Shown one piece after another: positions 34,675-46,929 of a stretch of 64,000 nt of DNA (positions are counted from its first letter, which is position 1; each line of letters opens with the position of its first letter). Under the pieces are notes generated by a model. The model saw only the letters and a program-made list of their open reading frames with translations. It had not been told where the DNA came from and did not search any database. The position numbers and the translations under genes are program-made. This DNA comes from Paraphoma chrysanthemicola (Eukaryota; Ascomycota; Dothideomycetes; Pleosporales; Phaeosphaeriaceae), in the NCBI GenBank assembly GCA_020744225.1, contig JAGMWG010000011.1, forward strand, positions 1 through 64,000. Reading direction: 5' to 3'.

Positions 34675-36459
34675 GTTGATGTTGGTGTGTGGTGTGAGGT
34701 GCGTGTAAAACGAGTGTATGTGTGTATGTATTTGCTTGTGGTGAGTGGACAGACAGATGGTTTGCGATACCTCCCTCCAGGTACTGTCAGTCGACCTTAT
34801 ATGCGTAAGTCCCCTGCCACGCTCCAGCACCTTCCATCGACATGGGCCGTGGTATGGTATGACGAATACCCAAGTCCGTCCCAGCAGTTTCCCCGAAGTG
34901 ACGACGCACCCAGCCAAACAGCAACCCAGCCCCGACACTACCAGCCCTACCGGTACAATCAACGCCTGCAAAACCTGCCCCGTTCGCCAGCCAACCAGTC
35001 GCATGCAGGTGCCTGGACCGGCGTCGCTGTCAAAAGCGGAGCGGTGCACGCCGTCGGCTGGGCCGGAGCTGGGTAAAAATAGGTGGCGGGCACCTTTCCA
35101 ACCTTTCGCTGCACGCCCATTGGCGGCACACGGGCACTAGCGCACGTTGAGGGTTGATAGCTATCCGCGCCCAGTTATCGATAGTGGTTTGCGTGCTGCG
35201 CGTTGGTTGCTGGGCAATACTTTTTCTCGCCTCTGCCGTCCCAACGTCTTGAGGGTGTGGCCGGCATGCGTCGGAACATGTTGCCCCGTGGGATGCAAAG
35301 TTTGCCATCCGCCTGCTGTGGTTGCAACGGACCGTAGCTGCGCGTGGCTGCGCGTGGCTGTCGTTGCGCAAGCCGTTGCACTGGTCGAACTCTGTCCGCA
35401 CTCATTTCGGCTGCTCCACCACGACCTGCTTGTCAAATGTCCGTCGACGCGTGTGCGGTGGAGAACAGGCCACGGCTGTGGGGTGCAGGTGGAGCACCAA
35501 TGTCTTGTCAGGGGAATTGCCATGGCTTGGTCCTATTGTATCTGCACGTCTGCTGCTCATTCGAGCCCTCGTCTTCTGTGTCTCGGCGGCTCAACAAGCT
35601 GATGTCCTGTGCGATGAAGGATTGTCCTCCCACAAAACAAGCTTAGCACATGCAGCTTTATATGACATTCCACCCGCGCCCATCATCGATCGCTGCGATA
35701 AGCAAACGATATCCGATTTGCCGTCTCGTATGCAGCCGTCGTCACACAACGAGGATCTGCAGTCTTTGATTCTTTTACTCTTCAATGAACATAGTGCAGC
35801 ATATCGCAAGCAATCTTCAGTCTCCCCATCTACTGCGGGCATAGCTCCAACTATGCACTACTCGCAGCCGCTGCACGTAAACTAGTGCAACGCACAGAAC
35901 TCGACCTGTTGTAGATACTGCCCATCGTGCACTTCCACCCTACTCTTTCCCTCCTTCGAGGACTGAATCAAGCGATCGAAGGTCACCCATGTTATGAATC
36001 AACAAGCTCCATCCCAGCCTTTCCTAGCTTTCTGAGCTACAACAGCAACAGCACACTTCATCATTCCCAACAATGACCAGAACATTTTCGGCACCACCAT
36101 CAATGGCATATCATATCGCGCTCGTATCAGCTAAATGCGCCTCATGCACCTCTTCGTCCTTCCTATTGAGACCATTGTCCTTGCTACCACCAACTTGAGA
36201 AACCCAAGCTCAACACACGAAACACGCCTGAAGTGGCTTGAAAGTCTCCACGGGCAATTCTCCGTTATCAGAGCATGTACCACCGAAGAGAGAGATAATA
36301 GTTGAACCATAAGATAGTAAGAGACGGCGACGAAGAAATCAAAAAGTCGATTAGCCTCATTTCCGCTTCGGGGCATGAACTCACACCATCACGGGCTCGC
36401 CACAACAAAACGCGACTCTTCACAGCATCGTTGACCTAGGCTACAGTGTCAACCACCAC
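34675..36459. other. Intergenic region, 1.8 kb
   Basis: No supported gene. A GC-rich part near 35030-35560 is open in several frames but codes for nothing recognisable and includes a 10-base unit in tandem (GCGCGTGGCT, about 35339-35358). It holds the promoter of the GPI-type gene and the 3' end of the DUF3140 gene. Confidence 0.5.
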
Positions 36460-36864
36460 TCAGGCCTTCTGAGCATCGTGTCCCCAATTCTTCAAGCTCT
36501 TATAACTCTTGCTATCTGTATCCTTCTTCGCCTTCTCCTCCTGGGCCAAATGCCGCTTGCAATACGCCACTACCTTCCGCATATGATCAATGTCATCCTG
36601 ATCATATTTGCTGGGATCCTTCTTGGGGTTCTTCTCAAGTATCGCAACGATCTTACGTCCAGATTCGTGGCCAATAGTCTCGCCGCTGCCATCGTCCTTG
36701 GACCATCCGGCGCCCGCGGAATCGTCGCCGCCGAGCCATTCTTGCAGTTCGGTGGCAGACATATTGACAATGTCGTTGAATTCTCTAAGGTTCTGGTGAG
36801 GGGTACGTATGCTTGATGGTGATTGCTGTGCTTACTCGATGACGGTGTCGTTGTCTTTGACCAT
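36460..36864 (-). CDS. DUF3140 domain protein
   Basis: Two exons, 36864-36836 and 36784-36460, split by a 51-base intron inside the Glu-Glu pair (MVKDNDTVIE|EFNDIVNM); 117 aa. Features: FNDIVNMSATELQEWL near the N-terminus, ESGRKIVAILEKNPKK, and DIDHMRKVVAYCKRHLAQEE, followed by a lysine-rich tail. This is the DUF3140 pattern, a small widespread family in fungi and bacteria, often described as DNA-binding-like but without established role. The upstream exon was added because it supplies the conserved EFNDIVNM start of the domain. Confidence 0.85.
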
Positions 36865-37035
36865 TTTGGGAGTCGTGCAAGATTTCAAAGTGCGAAGTAA
36901 TGCAGGTGTGCAGGAGAGAGGTAATGTATCGCTACGTGAATATCGTTTCTTGAGGATCCTATGGTTTGAGATCACGATGAATAGGCATCTGGCATCCGAA
37001 GACGCGTCAAAGAGAGCCAATGAGATATCGTGACA

Positions 37036-37520
37036 TCATCGATATACTGTACGAGTGGACTTGGGATTGGTCACATTTGGAGTAGCTTGATTGGCTGGTA
37101 CTGACCACAGCGTTGAAACGCCATGTTCAGTGACTTCAAATCCCTCGTGAGCTGCTCGCAAGGCTGCGCATGAGAAATGCTCACGTCTCCATCGCAGATC
37201 GCAGATGTTAGGCGACGACACCGTCCGGAACGCAGCGGGAAGGCGCGCCATGCTTAGGTCACCCCATTTGCCTCCAACTTCTACATCGCCATGTGCCAAG
37301 TGCACACCGTCGCTCTTGAACATCAATCCACCATCTATGCCTTCGCTTCCATCATGCCGCGGCCTACGTTGTACACTTAGGCCGTGCTTTCGGATCATTA
37401 GGTCTACTTCTTGTCGTGCCGCCGCCTTTCGAATACCGTACCGCCTCTTTCCACGTGGAATGTCGATCACGAAGTTCCACTCAGTCCCACTCAGTCTTCA
37501 GCCGCATTGTCGTGACCTCA
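37036..37520 (-). pseudogene. Possible small gene frameshifted by a 10-base tandem duplication
   Basis: A minus-strand frame from about 37470 to 37036 (IDIPRGKRRYGIRKAAARQ, DLMIRKHGLSVQ, SDGVHLAHGDVEVGGKWGD) reads like a protein of unknown family. Just upstream an ATG at about 37513 opens MRLKTEWD and then stops, because the 10 bases CCACTCAGTC are present twice in a row (37477-37496). With one copy the ATG would be in frame with the downstream part. No domain recognised; it could also be a chance frame. Confidence 0.35.
37477..37496. repeat. 10-base perfect tandem duplication
   Basis: CCACTCAGTC twice, directly adjacent, at the frame break of the putative minus-strand gene. A 10-base duplication shifts the frame by one. 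Confidence 0.85.
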
Positions 37521-38403
37521 AGCTCTTTATTGCATGTAAACCCGGCTTTTAGGGCATTCCAAAGGCTTACGAGGGAGTAGATCTACGAAATACGCAGTAC
37601 AGTGCCTTCTGCGGCATTTAATGGAAAGTCGGGATGTTTGACGGAGCGATCAAGTCAGACGTGTTGAGGCTGCACAGACGTGAGGGTTCCCACCATCTCC
37701 ACCCGCCGAGAAAGGCAAAAGTATCACAGGCAGCTGTGCCGGTGTTTGTCCGACTTATGGTCCGATGAAGACTGGACCTGATCGCGGTCACGCGACAAGA
37801 CAGGATTTCGCGACGAACGCCTACAGATCGAAACTAGCCATTTCGTCCTCCATGGCGATGGTCGTTGGCAGCCGCTTGGTTTCGCGACAGATTCATCCTC
37901 GTCAGAAGCTTCGCTGCTCCAGGAGTTCGGTTCAGCAGTACGATTCCTGCCCCTAAAACGCAGATCGCCTTCGATGCACGCGATGTCCGTGGTGGTGGGT
38001 CATTGGATTTCTGGCGAAGGCGTGAGCGGATGTCGGAAGTCCAACCTTGGCTCATCGAATCGCTGTCAACTTCCCCACAAGCCATCATCTTGGATTAACC
38101 GTTTAAGTCGCATTGACAAGGCCACTACTGCATAATTGGGCCTGCACGACAATGTCGTTGGTTGCTGCAGAACGGCAGCCAAGACTGAAGGCCAGCCGTG
38201 TCGACTTTGTAGTGACGGCGTGGCGCGAATGACGTATTACCGGGGACCGAATGCTCGGCACAACTCTGGGCATTACAGCATAGGTGAGATGTCAAAGGAC
38301 ATGGCATTCATACATAAAGGCTCAGAACAGAACATCGTGAAATTTACATTGAGGCTCGCCGAAATCCTCTTGAATACATTTCACAAGCCGCGGTGTTGTC
38401 AAG
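37521..38403. other. Upstream region of the sugar transporter
   Basis: No gene recognised on either strand. Contains the promoter of the transporter starting at 38404. Confidence 0.5.
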
Positions 38404-40297
38404 ATGGGTCTCGGTAAAAAGTATGTCCATCAGCACACAACATCTATTGAGATGAATGCTAAACATTGCAGAGCTATCAAGATTCGGGGTGCCGAGTGCG
38501 GTATCGAAGCAATTATGCTGGGTGTAGTGACCTCGATTGGAGGTTTCCTGTTCGGTTATGATACTGTATGACTGCTCCAAAGTCATGTCGCTTGAATGCA
38601 GGCTGATTGACGTAGGGTCAAATTTCATCTATGCAACTATTTCCCGACTTCATCCGCAGGTTCGGTCAAAGGCAGGCTGATGGAAGTGTTGCCTTTGATA
38701 GCACCATCATCTCCTTGGTCGTCTCTACGATGTCGCTCGGTACTCTGGTCGGAGCTCTCTCTGGCGCATACACTGCCGACTGGTGGGGACGACGAAGGAG
38801 TCTAAGTTTTGGTGTACTCATCTTCATTCTCGGCAATATTATCCAGGTCACAGCGATGAACTCATGGGTCCACCTCATGGTCGGCCGCATTGTTGCAGGT
38901 CTTGGCGTTGGTAACCTCTCAGTTGGCGTCCCCATGTTCCAGTCTGAATGTTGCCCTCGCGAGATTCGTGGTGCGGTAGTGGCTTCATACCAACTCATGA
39001 TCACCATCGGTATCTTGATTAGCAACGGCATCAACTACGGCGTTCGCGACAACCCAGGCGACGAGACTGATGCGTCGTGGCGAATTGTCATTGGACTTGG
39101 AATCGCATTCTCCCTACCCCTGGGCATAGGAATTCTGTTCTCGCCCGAATCACCTCGCTGGCTTGCCGGTCGAGGCCGCTGGGAGGATGCACGCATGGCG
39201 CTCGCCCGCCTCCGAGGCCAGAAACACGACCCAACTCACAGCCTGGTCAACGATGATTTCAAGGAGATGGAGGAAAGCATTGCCGAGCAGAACAAGGCCG
39301 GTATGGGTACTTGGAAGGAGTGTTTCACAGGCCAGCCTTCTGGCATTCCTCGTCTTGTGTACCGCACGGTTCTTGGCTGCGCGCTCCAGTTCTTCCAACA
39401 GTGGACCGGTGTCAATTACTTTTTCTACGTAAGTCTTTTCTGGCACTTCTAGGTCGCACAACTGACTGCATCTTAGTACGGAGCAACCATCTTCGAATCT
39501 GCTGGCATCCAGGATCCCATCCAGGTGCAACTTATTCTTGGTGCCGTGAATGTTTTCATGACATTGCCTGGCTTGTACCTCATCGAAAGGCTTGGTCGCC
39601 GCACACCACTTGTCTTTGGTGGTCTCTGGCAAGCAACGTGGTTGCTCATTTTCGCGATCATTGGCACTGTACGACCGCCAACCGAGTACACATCGTCTGG
39701 CATTGTCATGATCGTTTGCGCTTGCATGTTTATCGCATCTTTCGCTTGCACATGGGGGCCGTTCATATGGGTCGTGATTGGCGAGACCTTCCCTCTACGC
39801 ACTCGTGCAAAGCAAGCTTCTCTTGCCACTGCATTCAATTGGCTAGGTGAGTACTCGTCTGGAAGAAGCCCACGTCTGGTGTCTAACACTAAGCAGGCAA
39901 CTTCCTCATTGCTTTCCTCACGCCATATGCCGACGATGGCATCAGCTATGCATTCGGGTTCGTCTTCTTTGGCTGCAACTTTGTCGCGGCTGCAATCGTA
40001 TACTTCTTCCTGTTCGAGACGAAGTCGTTATCGCTTGAGTCGGTCGACATAATGTACTCCGATCCTTCCGTCAAGGCGATCAGCAGCAAGAAGTGGGTAC
40101 CCGCAGGTTACATCAGTCGCAATGAGCGCGACGAAGCATATTGGCACCGTCGCCCCAGCATTTTGGATGAGCGCACCCATGCGACGGGAGTGCCTGCGAG
40201 GTCTATGGATGAGAAGATCGATGACAAGGACGACAGCTCGCCCGAGCGCGGCATGTCTGTTCACCGCGAGAACGCTGGAGACGCGAGGAGGGTATAG
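38404..40297 (+). CDS. MFS hexose-type sugar transporter
   Basis: Five exons: 38404-38420, 38472-38565, 38616-39428, 39477-39846 and 39897-40297; 564 aa. It opens MGLGKKAIKIRGAECGIEAIML and has the sugar-porter signatures GGFLFGYDTGQISSM, GRRRSLSFGV, GRIVAGLGVGNLSVGVPMFQSE, PRWLAGRGRWEDA, QQWTGVNYFFYYG, ERLGRRTPL, GPFIWVVIGETFPLRTRAKQ and FFLFETKSLSLE. Twelve membrane segments are expected, with a long cytoplasmic tail of about 80 residues rich in charged residues. It moves hexoses by facilitated diffusion or proton symport; the substrate cannot be read from sequence. Start chosen because the next exon joins in phase and gives the usual short N-terminus. Confidence 0.93.
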
Positions 40298-40711
40298 ACG
40301 ATCTTGCGACGACTAGTTGGGATATATGGCTTTCCATTCAGGTGATGCGATTGTCCAAACACCCTCATCTCTTCTTCCTCCTTAGCGGCTATTCATACAG
40401 TACTTTCATCGCTACCTGTGAACGTAGCGCAGCAATTCATGCAAATGCAAATACAAGGTCTGGCGTTTGTGTCACTATTCAATGCCGGCACAGCCGCAAT
40501 CCCCATCTTGACTAAAATTAGCGTCGCGTGGCGCATGCCGCAGTCCTTGACGAAAACGCGTCAGCTGTAAAGCGCACGACCCAGCCAGCCTTCAGCTGCG
40601 TTTACAACATCAACCTTCAAGAAACGAACACCACACCTCAGTCCTCGAAACTTTTCTTAGCCCATAGGTCTCGCGCCGCAACCACTTTGACTTGAAATTG
40701 TACACACGGAG
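40298..40711. other. Intergenic region
   Basis: Transporter 3' region and promoter of the M50B-like gene. No additional feature. Confidence 0.5.
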
Positions 40712-41705
40712 ATGCCTCCAGCCATACCCGCCCCCACAACCATCGCGCGCGCCAAACTAGCGCGCAGGACCCTCGTAACTGCTGCACCTGCCCTGACATC
40801 GCACCATCTCCAGCGCCGCGGACTCAGTGTGAATCACACTCAGGGCGTCACGCTGGGTGTCATCGCTGCATATGTCGTTATCATTGCGCTACTATGGAAT
40901 CTGCCATATATACGATGGGTCCTGTGGCCTTTCAAGGTACGTTTCAGCTTCAGCGGGCCCTGGGCTTGGCATGCTATCTCTGGCAGATCAGCTGACATGT
41001 ATGATAGATGCTTGTCATCGCGTTCCACGAATTTGGACACGCAATAACGGCGTGTTGTACGGGCGGCCGCGTAGAGTCTATATCTCTAGATCCGCATGAA
41101 GGTGGTGTGACGCACATGCGCGGCGGGAAGCAGTTCATCACGTTGCCAGCTGGGTATCTTGGATCGAGCCTGATTGGCGCGTTGCTCACTTTCTGCGGAT
41201 TCAACATCGTCGCCAGTAAGGTTGCGAGTATTGTGCTGGGGGTGTGCTTCTTATTGACGCTATGGTGGGCGCGCAAAGATTGGTTGACAATTGTGACCAT
41301 CTTGCTAGCCGTTGGATTGTTGATTGCTTTTTGGTTCATTAAGCATGGCGAGGCCTTGAGGTTCATGGTTGTAAGTATTTCCACTCATGTTGCTAACAAT
41401 TCAACTGTTCCAAGACGCTGATCCACTGGCAGCTCTTCATCGGCGTCATGTCTTCGCTCTACAGCGTGTGGGACATTTGCGACGACCTCATCCTGCGAAA
41501 GGTCAACTCCTCCGATGCGAGCGTCTTCGCCAAACGATATGGCGGTTCCTCGCAATGCTGGGGTGTGCTCTGGTCACTCGTTTCGCTTCTTTTTATGATT
41601 GCCGGTATTCTCGCCGGGCTTGCGGCGTTCAAGCAGAGCTTTGAGCAGCAGGAGAAGGATAGCCAGGGCTTTATTCCCACGATGCGAATGTTGATGAAAG
41701 CTTGA
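40712..41705 (+). CDS. M50B-like membrane metallopeptidase family protein
   Basis: Three exons: 40712-40936, 41008-41370 and 41433-41705; 286 aa. A first membrane segment (GVIAAYVVIIALLWNLPYI) leads, across the first intron, to the zinc-binding HEFGH of MLVIAFHEFGHAITACCTGG. This is followed by FITLPAGYLGSSLIGALLTF and three to four further membrane segments, then a lumenal or cytosolic stretch (SVWDICDDLILRKVNSSDAS) and a final membrane segment. HExxH in a membrane helix is typical of site-2-protease-like M50 peptidases; in fungi the M50B-like branch is mostly uncharacterised. The location could be ER or Golgi. No signal peptide is needed. Confidence 0.85.
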
Positions 41706-42038
41706 AGGAATCATTACAGAGAACTGCCTGGCTGCATAACGCTGCATGACATTTGCGCTCGCCCGAGTTGAGGACAACTTTTTGACCGCTCATCTCCAAC
41801 CAATGTCACCAACCCTTTACTTTGTGCGAAGCTTTTATCTCCCTCTTTCCTTCTCGCTATCTCTACCAGCGCTCACCAAATCGCTCCAAGCCCCGAAAAC
41901 GTCAAATGCGGAGAATAACACTCAAGTCCACTAGCCTTCCGCCCCCATAAGCATTTCGGGGTATACGACCATATCATAACAACATCTGCCATACACACAA
42001 GGACTTGAAAACTACCAGTCACCATTCAAAATCTCACC
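41706..42038. other. Spacer
   Basis: 3' region of the M50B-like gene. Nothing recognised. Confidence 0.5.
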
Positions 42039-42425
42039 ATGTTCGACCTCAAAGTCCACGACCTCTGTCGCCACACGTTCACCACACGTTCACTCAAACC
42101 CTCCACCAACCCCGCATCCAATCTCCACTCTAACCAACAGTCCTATCTCCGCTTCCGCATGTCCATCAAGACGCGTCCCGATGTAAGCAACGAGAAGTTC
42201 TACTTGAGGTGAAAGTCCGTACATGCGGACTTGGCTGTCGCAGTTGCAGGATTTGGCGGCCACTGCGTTCGGTATGTGCAGTTGCACCAGACGGCCGAGC
42301 ATAGGTGGGAGGCTGAGAAGTATAGTGCGAGTTCTCTGGAGGATGATGGGGTAGGTGAAATGCATGCGAAGACGTTGAACGATTATATGGGCTTTCAAAA
42401 GAGTGAGGCGTTTGTAGAAAGTTGA
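42039..42425 (+). CDS. Possible small hypothetical gene
   Basis: An ATG at 42039 opens MFDLKVHDLCRHTFTTRSL and runs to RMSIKTRPD, where a GTAAGC donor (about 42184) is followed by a CGCAG acceptor near 42242. A second protein-like segment in another frame (WEAEKYSASSLEDDGVGEMHAKT, to a stop at 42425) is hard to join with normal introns. Family unknown; it may be a relic. Confidence 0.25.
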
Positions 42426-42784
42426 TGGGTACGTGTTGCGAGCGTGAAGTGTGCTGTGGGATGAGGATACTGACTCGTGCAGGGGATGGGCCGATTTTCA
42501 TGGCCGGGATGCTGAAGGTTATGGTGGGTTATGACAATCCCATCTATGGAAGCAGAATTGAAAGTAGCGGTGGAAGCGATGGTTTATAGCCATCTGACAA
42601 GCTGTCGAAGACCGTATCGAAGAACTACAAATTATGATTCGCAACATATCTACGGATCTGGATCTTGAACTTAAATTAGTATATCAACCTCATCATTGTG
42701 CTGGCCTTGGTCCCCGAGGTAGACTTCAAAAGCCTGGTGTAAGCTGCGCATGATCTCATTGAAATCTTCGGCATTCTCTCCACG
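42426..42784. other. Gap without recognised gene
   Basis: Low-complexity mixed sequence between the hypothetical gene and the coiled-coil relic. Nothing supported. Confidence 0.4.
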
Positions 42785-43162
42785 CGCGTGGTTCTCAACT
42801 TACTAACGACGATCTCGTGCAATATATTTGAGCATTCCTTCTAGGCTTTTATCTCTTTGATATCTTCCTTAACTAACTTTTTCGAGCCTAGAAGGTCGTT
42901 CTCTAGTTCCAGAATGCATACCTGTTAAGCTATCAGCTTCATGGCGATGTTTTCGAAGCCGCTATCCTTTCTGCTAAAGCTCATCCTATTTACCGTTGAC
43001 TTCGTCTTTGAGCGACACTATGGTCTCCTCGTGCTTCTCGGTAGTGCGTTCTGCGACGGTAAGGCCGTACTTGAGCTTCTCGAGCTCGCTCTTGACAGAC
43101 TGTAGCTCTTGCACAGAAGAAGCGGTTGGGGTGGCTCGGTATCTTGCGAGCACGTTCTTCAT
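42785..43162 (-). pseudogene. Coiled-coil gene relic with CAG-to-TAG stops
   Basis: Minus-strand reading gives a coiled-coil pattern: MKNVLARYRATPTASSV, QELQSVKSELEKLKYGL, TTEKHEETIVSLKDEVNGK, then three TAG codons within the next ten or so, where glutamine would suit a coiled coil. In another frame follow CILELENDLLGSKKLVKED and KECSNILHEIV, again with TAG/TAA stops at positions fitting Gln. The stops fit C-to-T change at CpA, the direction of RIP. No family assigned. Confidence 0.5.
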
Positions 43163-43469
43163 AGTCCGGCGTTCTTGCGTCTTTCGTTGACGGCACCGCC
43201 CAAAGCGAGTACATCGCAAGCATACCCTAAGTTGGAGCGGAAGGCGCCGTGCAGTCGAGACCTCCTTTACTACTGCAACAAAAATCTGAATGTACACGGA
43301 CGTCTTTTTCTGCGTTAAGCAAACATAGCAAACACGCAGGTAGAGTTGATCGGTATTCATCAATTCGTCTCAAAGTCTATGCAATCTAGATGCAATGCAA
43401 TCCGTCCATGCGAATGCAACCAAAAACTCCAAGAAATGCATATCATCCTACTAGATCTTCCAGCTTCAA

Positions 43470-44395
43470 CTATACGCTAACACAGCCCCCATCGATCTTC
43501 AAATGCCCGCCCGTCATAAACTTGCTGTCCTCACTCGCCAAGAACGCAACTACACTCGCCACATCATCCGGACTACTAAATCTGCCCAACGCTGTCTCAT
43601 CCTTCAGTTCGCGCAGATTCTCCTTGCTCCAGCCCTCCTTGAACCCTGGACCCGAATCGATGATTGATGTGTGGATCGTGTTGACGCGGATACCGTATTG
43701 GCCAAGTTCCTCGGCGGCGGTGAGCGCAATGCCGCGTAAGGCGAATTTCGAGGATGAGTAGGAGATTTGGCCCGGAAACCCCTGCAGGCCAGCGATGCTG
43801 GAGCGTAGGATGATGGAGCCGCCGTGGCATTGGGAGCGGAGAACGCGGGCAATGTGTTTGAGGCCAAGGAAGGCTAGATTATATTGTCAGCACAATCTAG
43901 GTCGAGTATGGAACTTGGGAACGGACCAGACTTTGCATTCGTGGTCATGATTTTATCCCAATCTTCCTCTGTTGTGTCGAAAAGACTCTTGCTGTCATCT
44001 CTCTCTCCCGCATTCAGTAGTGCGCAGTCAATTTTGCCAAAACGCTGCAATGTCTTCTTTACACATGCTTCAATGTCCACTTCCTTGGTCGCGTCCGCAG
44101 CGATGGTAAGGAGTCGACTTTCGAGTGGTACGCCTGTAGGAATCGCAGCTTTGAGGACTGGTACGGCCGCCTCGAGCGCCGGTTGATCGATGTCGATTAA
44201 CGCGACATTTGCGCCTTCGATGAGCAACCGGCCGGCGGTCTCTACACCGACTTTCCCGCCACCTCCGGTGATGAACGCAACTTTTCCTTCGAGACGGTGA
44301 ATGGGGAGTGGTCTGCTGAGGTTCGTGGACGTGGGTGCCCGCTGAATGCCGGGGCGCATCGGCTTGTTCAAGTTGAGTGTCGAGATTCCCGACAT
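43470..44395 (-). CDS. Short-chain dehydrogenase/reductase (classical SDR)
   Basis: Two exons, 44395-43927 and 43873-43470, with a GTCCGT donor and a 53-base intron; 290 aa. A 34-residue N-terminal extension (PTSTNLSRPLPIHRLEGK) precedes the Rossmann fold: nucleotide motif TGGGGKVG, acidic DIDQPALEAA (Asp after beta2, favouring NAD), NAG (LLNAGERDD), catalytic Ser (SIILRSSIAG), YSSSK (catalytic Tyr and Lys) and the C-terminal FLASEDSKFMTGGHLKIDGG. It is a cytosolic NAD(P)-dependent oxidoreductase; the substrate cannot be read from sequence. The glycine motif TGGGGKVG is slightly longer than the usual TGxxxGIG. No obvious neighbour partner. Confidence 0.9.
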
Positions 44396-45374
44396 GATGT
44401 GCAGATTATTGTTTTGCGTTTCGCGTGAACTTATGTGGTTGTTTCTATTGAGATGGTGTTAAAGTCCGTCCAGCGGTTCGTTCACTGGAGTACTAAGTTG
44501 GGGTGCCTGCATATATGTATTCGTGCCATCATTGCGCGCCCAACAACGCTGTATTTGTTGTATGACGTAACGGAGGCCCTAGGCGAAAAATTCGCGCCGG
44601 TTCTCGTGTCCGTTGAGGGTTTTGCTGCAACAAGTATCCACAGGGACCAGTTTTTCGTCCAATGTCATCATTGGCCGGTGTTTCGCCGGAAGTCGCAAAA
44701 CGCTAGCCCTGAGATTCTGAGAAAGGCGGTGGAAGATCTGCGAATGTTATCAGCGTTCATAAGCTTTGTATGGGGGCATTTTGCAGGCCGGCGCCATGCT
44801 GTACGGGGCACAGCGGGTCGTCAGGGCTGCGATAGCATGCATCAATATTTTGAAGCGGTCCTTCTAACGACCTTGGAATCTTGAAGTCGCCCATGAGTAG
44901 TTTCGCAACAAGAGCAGCGCGAACATCGATGAGCAATCGGCTATAGAGCGATACCGAGATCAACCGCTGCCAGACGTGCTGGAGGACATTCAGAAAAAAA
45001 GAGGCAGACTGTAGAAAAGACCGGGAACAAGAGACTATGAAGGAAAATTGCGAGTGTGATTAGTGCATACTATCAGAGCCAGCAAGAAGCCACCAGTCGA
45101 GGAAGTAATCAATCCCGTCGCTGATCGCGGCCGTATCAACGGCAGCATGGTCGCTGAACGAGCACTCGTGGATTTGAACATCTCTCAACGCAGGACTATC
45201 CTATAGCTTGGCATATAGTTTTATAATATAACTTTCGTTCTTTTCGAAACTAGAAAGCTTTGCCGGAACGCGAACTGTTCATCGGTTTCCGTCCTCCTCA
45301 TGACCAGGTTCTGCTCCAGCGCACCGTAGCTGATGCGGAAAGCAGGCTTGGTCGCATTCGCTGAGACCGATCTA
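44396..45374. other. Gene-poor decayed region
   Basis: Short frames only, interrupted by many stops; the minus-strand traces near 44757-45370 look like protein remnants without recognised identity. Contains the promoter of the SDR gene. Confidence 0.4.
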
Positions 45375-45764
45375 CTACTCTTGAGTGGGTCCAAGAGGTT
45401 TTATGTAGTTGAAGACGTATTCATCGTTGAATAAGTGGGCTAGCGAGGCGCGCTGAGGAAAGTCCTGAACCAATCGAGTCAAACGGTGAGAGTATATAGA
45501 ACAAAGAGACCACCAAAAAAAACTACCATAAAGAGCGTCACGGTCAAAACTGGCCTCCGAGAAGATTGTGTTGCGTACCCAAGGCCGCAGAGCTGTGTCA
45601 ATGAACTCGATAAAGTTGTCGGCGTTCGTAGACACGCAGGGTACAAGAAGGACATTGCAGTTGGTGCATACAGGCGGTTGGAAATCGTAGCCTCGTTGCA
45701 GGCTATACGGTGAATCTGGGATGGTCTCTAGATACCCGATGCCAACCACAGTGCTGTCCGGCAT
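45375..45764 (-). pseudogene. Unidentified protein fragment or hypothetical gene
   Basis: Open frame of 129 codons with normal-looking composition (STVVGIGYLETIPDSPYSL, NFIEFIDTALRPWVRN, ASLAHLFNDEYVFNYIKPL). No domain, signal peptide or upstream partner exon recognised. It sits between decayed stretches, so a relic is likely. Confidence 0.3.
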
Positions 45765-46929
45765 ATCGAAATCTACGGGTCTTCAGCGACGGAATGCCTC
45801 GTTTGCGGTATATCCTAAGGCGTTACCGTGAAGGACATAGCTGCTGTAGTAAGTACACGTTCTCTTCCTTCATCATGTCTCTTTTTCTTGTTTGTTAGCG
45901 CTCTGGGTAGCATACATTGTCTCAACAGTAGCATTCTCCATTCTCAGCGCGAGCAGTCCAGTTCAAAGGCCATGCGAGCTCAATTTGGTAATTCCAAGAC
46001 CTTTTGCTTGCTTTCTAGTATCAAGTGTTCGGGAGGACAGTAATTGGGTATCGTGTGATCAGAGGAGAAAAGATCCAGGCACCGATGGAGCTCATGATAT
46101 GGATTGCGGATACAGTATTTAATGGCAAGGTAGACTCGAATGCTACTGTACATGATAACTATGGAGCTGAATAGGAGGGGCAGATACTGTGAAATTGAGA
46201 GTGGGAAGGTAGAAAGTTTCATGGAAGCACGTAGTTCAAGCAGGTTCAATGCCGCCTTACTACGATCCTGTGTTTCTTTACAGAGGAAAGAACAGCGAAA
46301 GCATAGCCCCTAATCCTAGCACTTCTTCTCTGAAACTCTCTGCAGGATACTTTAGAGCATAGAAATCTAAAGTTGGTCGATGTCTCTAGTTTGTTGTTCT
46401 GCACGATAGACTTAGAAGTACAATTGTACTACGTGCTTGTTCTTTTCTTAGTCTAAATAGTATAATGTTACAGAGAAGAGCAAGAAGCTATTGTAACCGG
46501 TCTTGTACTAATTCGTGGTTAGCCGGCGGTTTGTGAGCAGAGCAGAGAATGTCTAAGTACCCGAGCTAAGTATAGCTGATAGGGTGCTTCAAGGTGCATT
46601 GATTAGATTGCACGGGCTTGTAGAGTGTCTCTATTATTTCATTTCAAGAGAGGTAGTCAGCGCTGTAGCTAGTACAGAGCCTTTGCTAGGCTAGATACCG
46701 GCCCTAGACCGCGACGGGGTAGTGTGTCCAAACATATTCAATGCACAAATGTTGGAATACCCTAACCGCAGTAGAATTAGTTTAGTCTAGAAGAGTCGCT
46801 CCTGTTAGCACATGCGAGGCAGACGACTAGCGTGAGCAAGTCGTAAACTAGCCCGAACCATGCTATTCTGCAAAGGTACCATTACTACAGGGTAATATCA
46901 TTAAATCTAGTACGGTAATGAGAATGATC
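45765..46929. other. TAG/CTAG-rich decayed stretch
   Basis: No gene recognised. From about 46260 onward the sequence is rich in CTAG and TAG, as in the left end of the window, and resembles RIP-mutated repeat DNA. Marks the left border of the accessory block. Confidence 0.45.

Noticed and set aside
35030..35885. Overlapping frames of 100-187 codons on both strands
   Set aside because: Mutually overlapping, Cys/Arg-rich, without domains or splice partners; treated as intergenic.
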